NCBI GenBank assembly: GCA_937863225.1
Contig: CALMEI010000044.1
Coordinates: 30,116 to 94,115, forward strand
DNA: 64,000 nt
DNA from: an uncultured Polaromonas sp.
Lineage (GTDB): Bacteria; Pseudomonadota; Gammaproteobacteria; Burkholderiales; Burkholderiaceae_C
Direction: 5' to 3'
This document shows, one piece after another, positions 39,086 to 49,506 of the stretch (positions are counted from its first letter, which is position 1; each line of letters begins with the position of its first letter). A program made the position numbers and the translations under genes. A model generated the notes under the pieces. That model saw nothing but the letters and a program-made list of their open reading frames with translations, was not told the DNA's origin and did not search any database.

Positions 39086-40158
39086 TCGATGCCATCTACA
39101 ACTCGGGACTAGGTATGATCAATGCTACTTGGTGGTCAGGCATGGCTTGGCCAGTGGTGTGGAACCTCATCAAAATCATCGTGGTTGTGTTGCCACTGTT
39201 TGCCTTGGTTGCCTATCTCACGCTGTGGGAGCGTAAGCTGATTGGCTGGATTCAAATTCGCGTTGGACCTAATCGTGTAGGTCCTTTGGGTTTATTGCAA
39301 CCGATTGCCGATGCCCTGAAGTTGTTGACCAAAGAAATACTGGTTCCAACTGCTGCCAGCAAAGGTTTGTTTTTACTGGGGCCTATCTTAACCATCATGC
39401 CAGCGTTGGCAGCTTGGGTTGTCGTTCCATTTGGACCAGAAGTCGCGCTTTCCAACATCAATGCCGGTTTGTTGTTTGTGATGGCCATTACATCCATGGA
39501 AGTTTATGGCGTGATCATTGCCGGGTGGGCTTCCAATTCTAAATACGCTTTCTTGGGTGCATTGCGTGCATCTGCTCAAATGGTGAGTTATGAAATTGCC
39601 ATGGGCTTTTGTTTGGTCGTCGTGTTGATGGTTTCCGCCAGTTTGAATTTGACAGACATTGTCACTGGGCAGGGCAAAGGACAGTTTGTCAGCATGGGTT
39701 TGAATTTTTTATCATGGAACTGGTTGCCGTTGTTGCCCATCTTTTTGGTTTATTTTATTTCTGGTTTGGCAGAAACTAATCGCCATCCATTTGATGTGGT
39801 TGAGGGTGAATCAGAAATCGTTGCAGGTCACATGGTTGAATACTCCGGCATGTCATATGCCATGTTCTATTTGGCTGAATATGCCAACATGTGGTTGGTG
39901 TCAATATTGGCAGTCATTATGTTTTTGGGTGGTTGGTTGTCCCCCATCGCGGCCTTAGATTGGATACCTGGTTGGATTTGGCTGGGCGCGAAAACTTTCT
40001 TTGTAGTGACATTGTTTATTTGGGTGCGTGCAACATTTCCCCGTTATCGTTATGACCAGATTATGCGTTTGGGTTGGAAGATATTTATTCCAGTCACTTT
40101 AATTTGGTTGTTGGTGGTCGGTGCTTGGATGCAAACCTCTTGGAATATTTGGAAGTAA
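39082..40158 (+). CDS. nuoH: NADH-quinone oxidoreductase subunit H
   Basis: Eight-helix membrane subunit that links the quinone chamber to the proton channels. Motifs: [53 protein letters not shown] and the C-terminal [15 protein letters not shown]. 358 residues. The start overlaps the nuoG stop. Confidence 0.97.
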   Translation: MIDAIYNSGLGMINATWWSGMAWPVVWNLIKIIVVVLPLFALVAYLTLWERKLIGWIQIRVGPNRVGPLGLLQPIADALKLLTKEILVPTAASKGLFLLGPILTIMPALAAWVVVPFGPEVALSNINAGLLFVMAITSMEVYGVIIAGWASNSKYAFLGALRASAQMVSYEIAMGFCLVVVLMVSASLNLTDIVTGQGKGQFVSMGLNFLSWNWLPLLPIFLVYFISGLAETNRHPFDVVEGESEIVAGHMVEYSGMSYAMFYLAEYANMWLVSILAVIMFLGGWLSPIAALDWIPGWIWLGAKTFFVVTLFIWVRATFPRYRYDQIMRLGWKIFIPVTLIWLLVVGAWMQTSWNIWK

Positions 40159-40164
40159 GGTGAG

Positions 40165-40716
40165 ATGTCAATGATTACGACCCAAACTACCGATTCTGCC
40201 ATGACACAAAATAAAACCGATACAACTGCTTTTTCGATAAAAGAGTTTTTATCGAGTTTCATGCTCGTTGAACTTTTCAAGGGCATGGTCTTGACTGGCA
40301 AATTCATGTTCAGATCAAAAGTGACAGTGCAGTTTCCTGAAGAGAAAACGCCTTTAAGCCCTCGTTTCCGTGGCCTGCATGCATTGCGTCGATATGAAAA
40401 TGGTGAAGAGCGATGCATCGCTTGTAAATTGTGCGAGGCAGTGTGCCCAGCCATGGCCATTACCATCGAATCGACAACCAGAGATGATGGAAGTCGCCGT
40501 ACCAGTCGCTATGACATCGATTTGACCAAGTGCATTTTTTGCGGTTTTTGTGAAGAGAGTTGCCCAGTTGATTCCATCGTTGAAACACACATTTTGGAAT
40601 ACCACGGTGAAAAGCGTGGAGATTTGTATTTCACCAAGGAAATGTTATTGGCTGTTGGCGATCGTTATGAATCTGAAATCGCTGCAAATCGCAGTGCGGA
40701 TGCCAAGTACCGATAA
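40165..40716 (+). CDS. nuoI: NADH-quinone oxidoreductase subunit I
   Basis: Ferredoxin-like subunit with [4Fe-4S] clusters N6a and N6b. Ligands: [14 protein letters not shown] and [15 protein letters not shown]. The 183 residues include an N-terminal extension of about 20 residues (Met/Thr-rich) compared with the usual start near [18 protein letters not shown] and GAG upstream of 40165 support the long form. Confidence 0.96.
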   Translation: MSMITTQTTDSAMTQNKTDTTAFSIKEFLSSFMLVELFKGMVLTGKFMFRSKVTVQFPEEKTPLSPRFRGLHALRRYENGEERCIACKLCEAVCPAMAITIESTTRDDGSRRTSRYDIDLTKCIFCGFCEESCPVDSIVETHILEYHGEKRGDLYFTKEMLLAVGDRYESEIAANRSADAKYR

Positions 40717-40755
40717 GGCAAAGTGACTACAAGACCAATTTGAGAAAAATTATTC

Positions 40756-41424
40756 ATGGACGTTAAATCAGGACTTTTTTACTTATTCTCCGCACTCATG
40801 CTGTTTGCAGCATTTCGTGTCATCACGGCTAGAAATCCTGTGCACGCAGCTTTGTTTTTGGTATTTGCGTTTTTTCAGGCTGCTGGAATCTGGATTTTGT
40901 TAAAGGCTGAATTTTTAGGTATTGCTTTGGTATTGGTCTATGTTGGTGCGGTGATGGTGTTGTTTTTATTCGTCGTGATGATGTTGGACATTAACCTCGA
41001 CAGTATCAGACAAGGGTTTTGGAAACATTTTCCATTGGCTGCAGGTTTTGGTGCCATCATTATTTTGCAAATGTCAGCTGTTTTGATGGGCGGTTTTCAC
41101 ATTGTTGAGGAAGTAAAACCCCCCAACACTATACAAACCGCTAATACTGTTGTGCAGGCGAATAACACCAAAGATTTGGGTGTTTTGCTGTATACAAAAT
41201 ATCTTTACCCACTTGAAATTGCGGCAGTAATTTTATTGGTTGCCATTATTGCAGCCATTGCTTTAACGCTGCGTCAGCGAAAAGACAGCAAACATACTGA
41301 TCCTGGCGATCAAGTTCGCATCAAGTCGCGCGACCGTATGGAAGTTATCAAAATGAATGCAACACAACCATTTGTAATCGACGCGCCAGTTGCTGAGGTT
41401 GTCAGTGAGGAGAAAAAAGCATGA
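40756..41424 (+). CDS. nuoJ: NADH-quinone oxidoreductase subunit J
   Basis: Five-helix membrane subunit of the proton-pumping arm. [22 protein letters not shown] and [20 protein letters not shown] include the pi-bulge helix. The C-terminal 40 residues are a charged cytoplasmic tail. 222 residues. The stop overlaps nuoK by 4 nt. Confidence 0.95.
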   Translation: MDVKSGLFYLFSALMLFAAFRVITARNPVHAALFLVFAFFQAAGIWILLKAEFLGIALVLVYVGAVMVLFLFVVMMLDINLDSIRQGFWKHFPLAAGFGAIIILQMSAVLMGGFHIVEEVKPPNTIQTANTVVQANNTKDLGVLLYTKYLYPLEIAAVILLVAIIAAIALTLRQRKDSKHTDPGDQVRIKSRDRMEVIKMNATQPFVIDAPVAEVVSEEKKA

Positions 41425-41729
41425 CAGTAAGCTTGTCACATTACTTGGTTTTAGGTGCCATGCTATTTGCGTTGTCTATCATTGGTATTTTTTTAAATAG
41501 AAAAAATATCATCGTGCTGTTGATGGCGATTGAACTGATGTTACTGGCTGTTAATACCAATTTTGTTGCCTTTTCTCATTACTTGGGTGACATGCATGGG
41601 CAAATATTCGTCTTTTTTATCTTGACCGTCGCTGCAGCTGAATCGGCAATTGGTCTTGCCATATTGGTTTTATTGTTCCGTAACAAATCAAACATCAACG
41701 TTGATGAGCTGGATACGCTCAAAGGCTAA
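41421..41729 (+). CDS. nuoK: NADH-quinone oxidoreductase subunit K
   Basis: Three-helix membrane subunit homologous to Mrp[28 protein letters not shown] carries the conserved Glu, and a second Glu is in [14 protein letters not shown]. 102 residues. GGAG lies upstream within the nuoJ end. Confidence 0.96.
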   Translation: MTVSLSHYLVLGAMLFALSIIGIFLNRKNIIVLLMAIELMLLAVNTNFVAFSHYLGDMHGQIFVFFILTVAAAESAIGLAILVLLFRNKSNINVDELDTLKG

Positions 41730-41752
41730 CGAATTAAAACGAGATTAAAACG

Positions 41753-43810
41753 ATGAGTGCAACGCTATCCGCATCCACCTTACTAGCAATTCCTTTGGCG
41801 CCTTTGGCTGGGGCCATATTGGCTGGTGTGTTTGGAACAGCATTGGGAGGAAATTTTTTCGGACGCCGTTGGAGTCACACCTTAACCATTTTAGGTGTGC
41901 TGATCTCTTTTGTGCTATCAGCTTCTATTCTGCTGAAAGTTATACAAGACGGGGCACGTTTCAATGAAACCTTGTACACATGGATGGTGGTCGGTGGATT
42001 GAAAATGGAAGTGGGTTTCTTGGTCGATGGTTTAACCGCAATGATGATGTGTGTAGTGACATTTGTGTCACTGATGGTGCACATCTACACCATGGGCTAC
42101 ATGGAAGACGACGACGGCTATAACCGTTTCTTTGGTTACATCTCGTTATTTACCTTTGCCATGTTGATGCTTGTCATGAGCAATAACTTGCTGCAGTTGT
42201 TTTTTGGCTGGGAAGCTGTTGGCTTGGTGTCCTATTTGTTGATTGGTTTTTGGTACAACAAACCAACAGCGGTATTTGCTAACATGAAAGCCTTTTTGGT
42301 AAATCGTGTTGGTGATTTCGGTTTTATTCTCGGGATTGGTTTAATCGTTGCCTTTGCTGGTACCTTGAATTACACCGAAATATTCAGCAAAGCAGGTGAT
42401 CTGGCAAAGTTAAGTTTTCCTGGAACTAATTGGATGCTGATAACAGTTATTTGCATTTGTTTGTTCATCGGAGCCATGGGTAAGAGTGCTCAGTTCCCAT
42501 TGCATGTGTGGTTACCTGATTCGATGGAGGGTCCTACGCCGATATCTGCTTTGATTCACGCAGCAACCATGGTTACTGCAGGCATTTTCATGGTGGCACG
42601 CATGTCACCTTTATTTGAATTAAGTGATACTGCCTTGAGTTTTATCATCGTCATTGGTTCGATAACAGCCCTGTTCATGGGCTTCCTGGGAATTATCCAA
42701 AACGATATCAAACGCGTTGTGGCGTATTCAACTTTGTCTCAACTGGGGTATATGACTGTGGCTTTAGGCGTTTCGGCATATTCAGTAGCCGTATTCCATT
42801 TAATGACACACGCATTCTTTAAAGCTTTGTTGTTCTTGGCAGCGGGTTCGGTCATTATGGGTGTCCATCACAACCAAGATATTCGTTGGATGGGAGGCTT
42901 GCGTAAATACATGCCGATTACCTGGATGACATCATTGATAGGTTCATTGGCATTGATTGGTACGCCATTGTTTTCGGGATTTTATTCAAAAGACAGCATC
43001 ATTGAAGCTGTGCACGAAAGCCATTTATGGGGCGCTGGGTTTGCTAACTTTGCTGTTTTAGCGGGTGTGTTTGTGACTGCGTTTTACTCATTCCGCATGT
43101 ACTTTTTGGTATTTCATGGCAAAGAACGGTTTGATCAAAACCCTGATGCCCATCATGATACACACCACGATTCTGACCATGATGCACATGGTGATCATTC
43201 AGATGACCACAAACCACATGAATCCCCCTGGGTAGTTACCATGCCCCTAATTTTGCTGGCGATACCTTCGGTATTGATTGGTTACCTTACCATCAATGGC
43301 ATGCTTTTTGGAGATTTTTTTAAGGATGCTATTTTTATTGATACATCGAAGCACCCTGCAATGAGTGTTCTGGCGGGAAAATTTCATGGCGCAATGGAAA
43401 TGGCGGTTCATGGTCTAACTACGTTGCCGTTTTGGTTGGCCTTTGCGGGAGTTGCTTCTGCTTATTACATGTACATGATTAATCCGGCATTGCCCTCTGC
43501 GATTCAACGCATATTCAAACCAATTTTCACCCTGCTGGAAAATAAATACTATTTTGATTGGTTCAATGAGAATGTATTAGCTGCTGGCGCACGTAAATTA
43601 GGCGCACTGCTTTGGGCAAACGATAGAAAAGTCATTGATGGTGGTGCTGTAAACGGATCGTGGAAACTGATCAACTTAATTTCTGGTTTAGTCCGACGGG
43701 TCCAAACGGGTTATATCTATCACTATGCCTTCTGGATGATCGCGGGTGTTTTTGTATTGATGACCTATTTTGTTGGTTATCCGATTCTCAATCAATTGCT
43801 GATTAAATAG
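41753..43810 (+). CDS. nuoL: NADH-quinone oxidoreductase subunit L
   Basis: Distal antiporter-like proton pump of 685 residues. The proton_antipo core has FFGWEAVGLVSYLLIGFWY, GKSAQFPLHVWLPDSMEGPTPISALIHAATMVTAG and the channel Lys/His residues. A His/Asp-rich cytoplasmic loop (about 464-485, HHDTHHDSDHDAHGDH) precedes the long lateral helix region. Such His-rich loops are common in betaproteobacterial NuoL. Confidence 0.97.
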   Translation: MSATLSASTLLAIPLAPLAGAILAGVFGTALGGNFFGRRWSHTLTILGVLISFVLSASILLKVIQDGARFNETLYTWMVVGGLKMEVGFLVDGLTAMMMCVVTFVSLMVHIYTMGYMEDDDGYNRFFGYISLFTFAMLMLVMSNNLLQLFFGWEAVGLVSYLLIGFWYNKPTAVFANMKAFLVNRVGDFGFILGIGLIVAFAGTLNYTEIFSKAGDLAKLSFPGTNWMLITVICICLFIGAMGKSAQFPLHVWLPDSMEGPTPISALIHAATMVTAGIFMVARMSPLFELSDTALSFIIVIGSITALFMGFLGIIQNDIKRVVAYSTLSQLGYMTVALGVSAYSVAVFHLMTHAFFKALLFLAAGSVIMGVHHNQDIRWMGGLRKYMPITWMTSLIGSLALIGTPLFSGFYSKDSIIEAVHESHLWGAGFANFAVLAGVFVTAFYSFRMYFLVFHGKERFDQNPDAHHDTHHDSDHDAHGDHSDDHKPHESPWVVTMPLILLAIPSVLIGYLTINGMLFGDFFKDAIFIDTSKHPAMSVLAGKFHGAMEMAVHGLTTLPFWLAFAGVASAYYMYMINPALPSAIQRIFKPIFTLLENKYYFDWFNENVLAAGARKLGALLWANDRKVIDGGAVNGSWKLINLISGLVRRVQTGYIYHYAFWMIAGVFVLMTYFVGYPILNQLLIK

Positions 43811-43833
43811 CCGTACCAATAAGGAAAGATGAA

Positions 43834-45309
43834 ATGGGTTTGTTAAGTCTCGCAATCTGGACACCAATATTTTTTGGTGTTGTGCTGTTAGCCTTAGGTC
43901 GGGATGATCAAACGAAGGCAGTTCGTTGGTTCGCATTGGTAGGTGCGTTCGTGAGTTTTTTGCTGACGCTACCGCTCTATGACCGCTTCAAGCTCAACAC
44001 CTCAGCAATGCAGTTTGTTGAAAAAGAATCTTGGATTTCCACTTTCAATGTGAATTACCACTTGGGCGTGGATGGCATATCTTTTTGGTTTGTATTGTTG
44101 ACTGCTTTTATTACATTGATTGTTGTCATTGCATCTTGGGAATCGATTACCGTTCGCGTTAACCAATACATGGCGGCTTTCTTAATTTTAAGTGGTCTGA
44201 TGATTGGTGTATTTTGCGCATTAGATGGTTTATTGTTCTATGTGTTTTTTGAAGCAACTTTGATACCAATGTATTTAATCATTGGCATTTGGGGTGGCGG
44301 GAACAAGATTTATGCTGCTTTCAAATTCTTTTTGTACACCTTGCTTGGATCATTGCTCATGCTGGTGGCTTTAATTTATCTGTACACAAAATCAGGTAGC
44401 AGTTTTGATATTGCAACTTGGCATCAATTACCACTTGGTAGTACAGCGCAAACTTTGCTGTTTTTTGCATTCTTATCTGCTTTTGCTGTCAAAGTCCCGA
44501 TGTGGCCAGTTCATACTTGGTTGCCGGATGTTCACGTAGAAGCGCCAACTGGTGGTTCTGCCGTATTGGCTGCGATTATGCTCAAGCTGGGAGCTTATGG
44601 TTTCTTGCGGTTTTCTATGCCGATTGCTCCAGATGCATCACATGAATGGGCTTGGTTGATGGTTGCACTGTCTTTGGTTGCTGTCATCTATGTTGCACTG
44701 GTCGCAATGGTACAGCAAGACATGAAAAAACTGGTTGCTTATTCATCTGTTGCGCACATGGGGTTTGTCACACTCGGTTTTTTTATTTTTAATGAGCTCG
44801 GAGTTGCTGGTGGCATTGTGCAAATGATTTCTCACGGTTTTGTATCGGCAGCCATGTTCTTAGCCATTGGTGTGTTATATGACCGGATGCATTCACGCGA
44901 AATAGCGGCATACGGTGGTGTTGTGAAAACCATGCCAAAGTTCGCCGCATTTGTATTGTTGTTTTCGATGGCCAATTGCGGCTTGCCGGGAACCGCTGGA
45001 TTTGTGGGTGAATGGATGGTGATTTTAGGTGCTGTCAAAGCCAATTTTGCAATCGGATTTGCAGCTGCAACGGCCTTGATATTTGGCGCTGCTTATACCT
45101 TGTGGATGTATAAGCGAGTATATCTAGGACCAATCATTAACAAACATGTTAAAGAATTGACAGACATCAACGCGCGTGAATTTTTGGTCATGGCGTTGCT
45201 TGCGATTGGTGTACTTTGGATCGGATTGTATCCAAAACCATTCACCGATGTGATGAACGCTTCTGTGACAGATTTGCTAAAACACATCGCTGTATCTAAA
45301 CTTAACTGA
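43834..45309 (+). CDS. nuoM: NADH-quinone oxidoreductase subunit M
   Basis: Second antiporter-like subunit, 491 residues and about 14 helices. FEATLIPMYLIIGIWGG with the conserved Glu, AVKVPMWPVHTWLPDVHVEAPTGGSAVLAAIMLKLG and AYSSVAHMGFV are intact. AAGGA precedes the ATG. A 47-bp gap to nuoN has no visible signal. Confidence 0.97.
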   Translation: MGLLSLAIWTPIFFGVVLLALGRDDQTKAVRWFALVGAFVSFLLTLPLYDRFKLNTSAMQFVEKESWISTFNVNYHLGVDGISFWFVLLTAFITLIVVIASWESITVRVNQYMAAFLILSGLMIGVFCALDGLLFYVFFEATLIPMYLIIGIWGGGNKIYAAFKFFLYTLLGSLLMLVALIYLYTKSGSSFDIATWHQLPLGSTAQTLLFFAFLSAFAVKVPMWPVHTWLPDVHVEAPTGGSAVLAAIMLKLGAYGFLRFSMPIAPDASHEWAWLMVALSLVAVIYVALVAMVQQDMKKLVAYSSVAHMGFVTLGFFIFNELGVAGGIVQMISHGFVSAAMFLAIGVLYDRMHSREIAAYGGVVKTMPKFAAFVLLFSMANCGLPGTAGFVGEWMVILGAVKANFAIGFAAATALIFGAAYTLWMYKRVYLGPIINKHVKELTDINAREFLVMALLAIGVLWIGLYPKPFTDVMNASVTDLLKHIAVSKLN

Positions 45310-45356
45310 GTTCTTAAATACATAGCATAGCCTACACGACAAACTGAAGAATAAAG

Positions 45357-46844
45357 ATGATTGATAAACTAAGTTGGATGGTCGTTTACCCGGAAATAGT
45401 ACTGATGGTGATGGCTTGCCTCATCACATTGATTGACTTGTCTGTGAAAAGTACAAGACGCACAGCTACTTATATATTGACGCTTTTAACCTTGGGCGTG
45501 GTCGCAGTGCTTTCAGCTCTAAGTGCGGTTGATGGTCAAACGATGTATGGTTTTGGTGGTATGACCGTGAGTGATCCCATGTCAAATTGGCTGAAGTGTG
45601 CGGCATCTTTGGCCATGATGGTGACCATGGTTTATGGACGACCTTATTCAGCTGACAGGGGTATGTTACGTGGTGGAGAGTACTTTACATTAGCCATGTT
45701 TTCACTTCTGGGTATGTTTGTGATGATTTCTGGAAGCAACTTTTTAGTCATCTACATGGGCTTGGAGTTATTGACATTGTCAAGCTATGCACTGGTGGCA
45801 CTGCGCCGAGACTTTGCCACATCATCCGAAGCTGCCATGAAGTATTTTGTACTGGGTGCAATTGCCAGTGGCTTGTTACTTTATGGTTTATCTATGACTT
45901 ATGGTGCGACGGGCAGTTTGGATGTGAGCGGTGTTATGAAAGCGATTGGCTCGGGTGCAGTCAATAAAGAGGTACTGGTTTTTGGCTTGGTATTCATCGT
46001 CTCTGGTTTGGGATTCAAATTGGGTGTGGTTCCATTTCACATGTGGGTTCCTGACGTTTATCAGGGCGCACCTACTTCAGTAACTTTGATGATTGGTGGT
46101 GCTCCGAAACTAGCGGCTTTTGCGATTGTTATTCGTTTATTGGTAGAGGGTTTGTTGCACTTAGCTTTTGATTGGCAACAAATGTTGATGATATTAGCGG
46201 TAGGTTCATTATTGGTTGGAAATTTGGCAGCTATTGCACAAACCAACCTTAAACGTATGCTTGCCTTTTCCACCATATCGCAAATGGGTTTTGTATTGAT
46301 AGGTTTGTTGTCTGGTGTCGTTAATGGCAATACCTTTTCAACAACAAGTGCATATGGTGCTTCCATGTTCTATGTGATGACCTATGTCCTCACTACTTTG
46401 GCAAGCTTCGGTGTTATTATGATTTTGGCGCGTGAAGGATTCGAGAGCGAAGAGATATCTGATTTGGCTGGACTGAATCAAGTCAGTCCTTTGTATGCAG
46501 GTATCATGGCCATTTGCATGTTTTCCCTTGCTGGCATTCCACCAATGGTTGGTTTCTATGCGAAATTATCAGTATTGCAAGCTTTAATATCATCAGGTCA
46601 AGTTGCTTCAATCGGTTTGGCGGTATTTGCAGTGTTGATGTCACTGATCGGCGCTTTTTATTATTTACGTGTCGTTAAAGTAATGTACTTCGATGCGCCC
46701 ATCACATCCAGCGTTGTTGTCGCTCCCACCGATGTGCGTTTGGTTCTTATGTTTAATGGTGCTTTGGTATTGTTATTGGGCTTATTTCCAAGTGGATTGA
46801 TGTCTATGTGCACCGAAGCAATCAAAAGAACATTAAATACATAA
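45357..46844 (+). CDS. nuoN: NADH-quinone oxidoreductase subunit N
   Basis: Third antiporter-like subunit, 495 residues. YMGLELLTLSSYALVALRRD, GLGFKLGVVPFHMWVPDVYQGAPTSV and AFSTISQMGFVLIGLLSG are family hallmarks. It closes the nuoA-N set; all 14 genes are present and intact, so the organism has a full proton-pumping complex I. Confidence 0.97.
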   Translation: MIDKLSWMVVYPEIVLMVMACLITLIDLSVKSTRRTATYILTLLTLGVVAVLSALSAVDGQTMYGFGGMTVSDPMSNWLKCAASLAMMVTMVYGRPYSADRGMLRGGEYFTLAMFSLLGMFVMISGSNFLVIYMGLELLTLSSYALVALRRDFATSSEAAMKYFVLGAIASGLLLYGLSMTYGATGSLDVSGVMKAIGSGAVNKEVLVFGLVFIVSGLGFKLGVVPFHMWVPDVYQGAPTSVTLMIGGAPKLAAFAIVIRLLVEGLLHLAFDWQQMLMILAVGSLLVGNLAAIAQTNLKRMLAFSTISQMGFVLIGLLSGVVNGNTFSTTSAYGASMFYVMTYVLTTLASFGVIMILAREGFESEEISDLAGLNQVSPLYAGIMAICMFSLAGIPPMVGFYAKLSVLQALISSGQVASIGLAVFAVLMSLIGAFYYLRVVKVMYFDAPITSSVVVAPTDVRLVLMFNGALVLLLGLFPSGLMSMCTEAIKRTLNT

Positions 46845-46874
46845 TCAGACGATCATGACAGTTAAGGAACAAAA

Positions 46875-47174
46875 ATGAATCAAACGGTTTCTGTATGGTT
46901 TATTTTGTTCGTGACAGTCATCGCTGCCAATGTTCCTTTTTTCAACCAAAAATTGCTATTGTTCTTTCCGATAAAGGTAACTAAGAGCCTAGGTACGCGT
47001 TTATTGGAAATGGTTGTGTTCTATTTTTTTGTTGGTGCTATGGCATTGTTGATAGAACGTCAATCAGGACAAATAACTTCTCAGGGGTGGGAGTTTTACG
47101 CCATTACTTCGGCATTGTTTGTGACCAGTGCATTTCCAGGTTTTGTATACAGGTATTTGTTGAAACATCGCTGA
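46875..47174 (+). CDS. DUF2818 membrane protein
   Basis: A 99-residue protein with three predicted transmembrane helices (about 5-22, 38-60 and 72-90). SVWFILFVTVIAANVPFFNQKLLLFFP and AITSALFVTSAFPGFVYRYLL are typical of DUF2818, found just after nuoN in many betaproteobacteria. AAGGAA precedes the ATG. A role in complex I assembly or membrane context is plausible but unproven. Confidence 0.88.
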   Translation: MNQTVSVWFILFVTVIAANVPFFNQKLLLFFPIKVTKSLGTRLLEMVVFYFFVGAMALLIERQSGQITSQGWEFYAITSALFVTSAFPGFVYRYLLKHR

Positions 47175-47177
47175 TCT

Positions 47178-47777
47178 ATGACTAGCGCGAATGATCAGCA
47201 TTTGGTAGAAACAAAAATCAACAGCACACAGGTATACGCTGGTAATTTTCTAAAAGTGTTGAAAGACACTGTTCGTTTGCCCAATGGTAACGTGGCAACT
47301 AGAGAGTATGTTGTACACCCGGGCGCGGTGGTCGTTATCGCAATGCTCGACGATGGACGCATCGTTTTAGAGCGGCAACACAGGTATCCTGTCAACATGG
47401 TAATGATAGAGTTTCCAGCAGGCAAATTGGAGGCGGGCGAAAACCCGCAATTCTGTGGTCAGCGTGAATTGCTGGAAGAAACTGGATACAGTGCTTCTTT
47501 CTGGGCCTATGCTGGCTCTATGCATTTGTGTATCGCTTATTCAACCGAAATCATCCATATTTTCTTTGCAAAAGGCCTCAAGCAAGGCACGCGGCAACTT
47601 GATGATGGTGAATCATTGGATGTTTTTACCATGAGTCCTGATGAGTTGTTGACTTGTTGTGGGAACGGTATGGTTACCGACGCAAAAACCTTAACTTGTG
47701 TGCTATGGCTTCAAAATGTGTTGTCTAACAAGTGGCAATTAGAGTGGTTAGCAGCAACAGAGCAAGATTTCTTATAG
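47178..47777 (+). CDS. NUDIX hydrolase, ADP-ribose pyrophosphatase type
   Basis: Nucleoside-diphosphate-linked hydrolase of 199 residues. The Nudix box is complete: GKLEAGENPQFCGQRELLEETGYS (residues about 80-103, matching GX5EX7REUXEEXGU). The upstream PAGKLE and downstream SPGFCTE-like region (here STEIIHIFFAKGL) suit the ADP-ribose/NDP-sugar branch. It begins 3 nt after the DUF2818 stop, so it is probably the last gene of the nuo transcript, and could clear ADP-ribose from NAD turnover. Confidence 0.9.
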   Translation: MTSANDQHLVETKINSTQVYAGNFLKVLKDTVRLPNGNVATREYVVHPGAVVVIAMLDDGRIVLERQHRYPVNMVMIEFPAGKLEAGENPQFCGQRELLEETGYSASFWAYAGSMHLCIAYSTEIIHIFFAKGLKQGTRQLDDGESLDVFTMSPDELLTCCGNGMVTDAKTLTCVLWLQNVLSNKWQLEWLAATEQDFL

Positions 47778-47824
47778 CTATAATATTTATAGCAAAATAT
47801 TTAATATTTACAGTGTGTATGCGC
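47777..47824 (+). repeat. 48-bp palindromic element, copy G (degenerate)
   Basis: Begins on the last base of the NUDIX stop codon. The left hairpin GCTAT-N7-ATAGC is perfect, but the right half is decayed; 29 of 48 positions match copy D. Assignment rests mainly on the hairpin and the placement. Confidence 0.55.
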
Positions 47825-47834
47825 TATTTTTAGT

Positions 47835-48599
47835 ATGAAATCTAAAAATAAATCAATACAAACTCCAATTAAATGGTTGAAAGATGGAGAAGATTTTCCG
47901 CCGATAGTGGATGCAATGGGGCATGACAGCCCCTATCCAGGATTGCTTGCGGTCGGTGGATGTTTAGATACCGCGACTTTGTTAGATGCATATTCGAACG
48001 GTATATTCCCGTGGTTCAGTGAAGGTCAACCTGTATTGTGGTGGAGTACAGATCCGCGCATGGTATTGCAAGTGACGGACTTTAAGTTACACAAGTCACT
48101 AAAGAAAACACTTAAAAGATTTATATCAGACCAACACGGCGCAGCAAAGTGTGAAATTCGCATAGATTGCAATTTTGAAGAGGTCATTCAAACATGTGCG
48201 AGCAAACCAAGAAAAGGGCAGGGCGGGACTTGGATTGGGTCTGAAATGGTGAATGCTTATATTGCTTTGCATCAAGCCGGTTACGCACACAGTGTCGAAA
48301 CTTGGATAAATAACAAACTGGCCGGTGGTTTGTATTTGGTCAATATTGGCACGGCAGTTTTTGGTGAGTCGATGTTTGCAAATGTTAGCGATGCTTCTAA
48401 AATTGCCGTCGCTGCATTGGTTTGCTTTTGCCGTGAAAATCACATTGAAATGATTGATTGTCAACAAGAGACCGCCCATTTGGCTTCACTCGGGGCTAAA
48501 GTAATGCCTCGTGATCATTTCAGTAAACGCACTGTTGAGGCAATCAAAAAACCATCACCAGTATGGCAATTCAGAAATACCATGTGGCAGCACTTGTAG
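47835..48599 (+). CDS. aat: Leucyl/phenylalanyl-tRNA--protein transferase
   Basis: N-end rule enzyme that adds Leu or Phe to proteins with N-terminal Lys or Arg, marking them for ClpAP. Motifs: GLLAVGGCLDTATLLDAYSNGIFPWFSEGQPVLWWSTDPRMVL (seen as GLLAVGG, GIFPWF and WWSTDPRMVL), AGYAHSVETW, LAGGLYLVNIGTAVFGESMF and DCQQETAHLASLGA. 254 residues. The ATG follows the degenerate repeat directly and has no strong ribosome site. Confidence 0.96.
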   Translation: MKSKNKSIQTPIKWLKDGEDFPPIVDAMGHDSPYPGLLAVGGCLDTATLLDAYSNGIFPWFSEGQPVLWWSTDPRMVLQVTDFKLHKSLKKTLKRFISDQHGAAKCEIRIDCNFEEVIQTCASKPRKGQGGTWIGSEMVNAYIALHQAGYAHSVETWINNKLAGGLYLVNIGTAVFGESMFANVSDASKIAVAALVCFCRENHIEMIDCQQETAHLASLGAKVMPRDHFSKRTVEAIKKPSPVWQFRNTMWQHL

Positions 48600-48702
48600 T
48601 TATTGTCGTGTAATCAATCTGATTCAAATGCCACATAAAATTTCACATGGTAAAATTCTTTCAAAGTCGTACGTATCATTGCGGCACATTGCGTTTCTAA
48701 AA

Positions 48703-49497
48703 ATGAATGATTTTGAGAATAAAAACACAATTTCCATGAATTTAAGTCCCAGCATACAAGTGCTTGAGAGGATGTTTAAGTTAATCGATATTTTGGCGAG
48801 TCGAGACGAAGCAATGTCTTTGAAAGAATTGAGTCAAAATGCAGGCTTGCATCCATCGACTACACACCGCATTTTGAATGATTTGTCACTGGGTCGCTAT
48901 GTTGAACGTCCTGAAACGGGCAGCTATCGTTTGGGTATGCGATTGCTGGAGCTAGGGAATGTTGTGAAAAATCGACTTGATGTGCGCGAAGCGGCGTTGA
49001 TACCAATGCGCGAATTGCATAAGTTGATCCAGCAGCCAGTCAATTTGTCGATGCGGCAAGGTGATGAAATTGTTTATATTGAACGCGCATACAGTGAACG
49101 ATCCGGTATGCAAGTGGTTCGAGCAATTGGTGGCCGTGCTCCTTTGCATTTAACTTCAGTAGGTAAATTATTTTTAGCTGTAGATGACAACGACAAAGTT
49201 CGAGCATATGCAAATCGGACAGGATTAGTGGGGCATACCAAGACGAGCTTGACAGATTTGCGTTCATTGGAGAGAGAGTTATCCCGAGTGCGTCAATATG
49301 GCATCGCGCGTGACAATGAAGAGTTGGAAATCGGTGTTCGTTGTATGGCTGCTGGAATTTATGACGATCAAAACAAGCTTGTTGCAGGTTTATCTATATC
49401 AGCACCAGCAGATCGGATTGATGAAACTTGGTTAGCAAAACTCCAAGTTACTGCAAAAGAAATTTCGGCCGCTTTAGGCTATCACGGCAACAACTGA
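48703..49497 (+). CDS. IclR-family transcriptional regulator
   Basis: Regulator with an N-terminal winged helix (about 20-80: MSLKELSQNAGLHPSTTHRILNDLSLGRYVER) and a C-terminal effector-binding domain (AIGGRAPLHLTSVGKLFLA, YGIARDNEELEIGVRCMAAGI). I use the ATG at 48703 (264 residues); the frame is open further upstream into aat, and an ATG at 48736 is also possible. The ligand and target are unknown. It converges on pbpG. Confidence 0.88.
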   Translation: MNDFENKNTISMNLSPSIQVLERMFKLIDILASRDEAMSLKELSQNAGLHPSTTHRILNDLSLGRYVERPETGSYRLGMRLLELGNVVKNRLDVREAALIPMRELHKLIQQPVNLSMRQGDEIVYIERAYSERSGMQVVRAIGGRAPLHLTSVGKLFLAVDDNDKVRAYANRTGLVGHTKTSLTDLRSLERELSRVRQYGIARDNEELEIGVRCMAAGIYDDQNKLVAGLSISAPADRIDETWLAKLQVTAKEISAALGYHGNN

Positions 49498-49506
49498 AAT
49501 ATTGGT

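Noticed and set aside
32121..47777. Possible missing or split complex I genes
   Set aside because: All 14 nuo frames are intact with their metal and quinone motifs. The slightly short nuoG and the repeat in it do not interrupt it.
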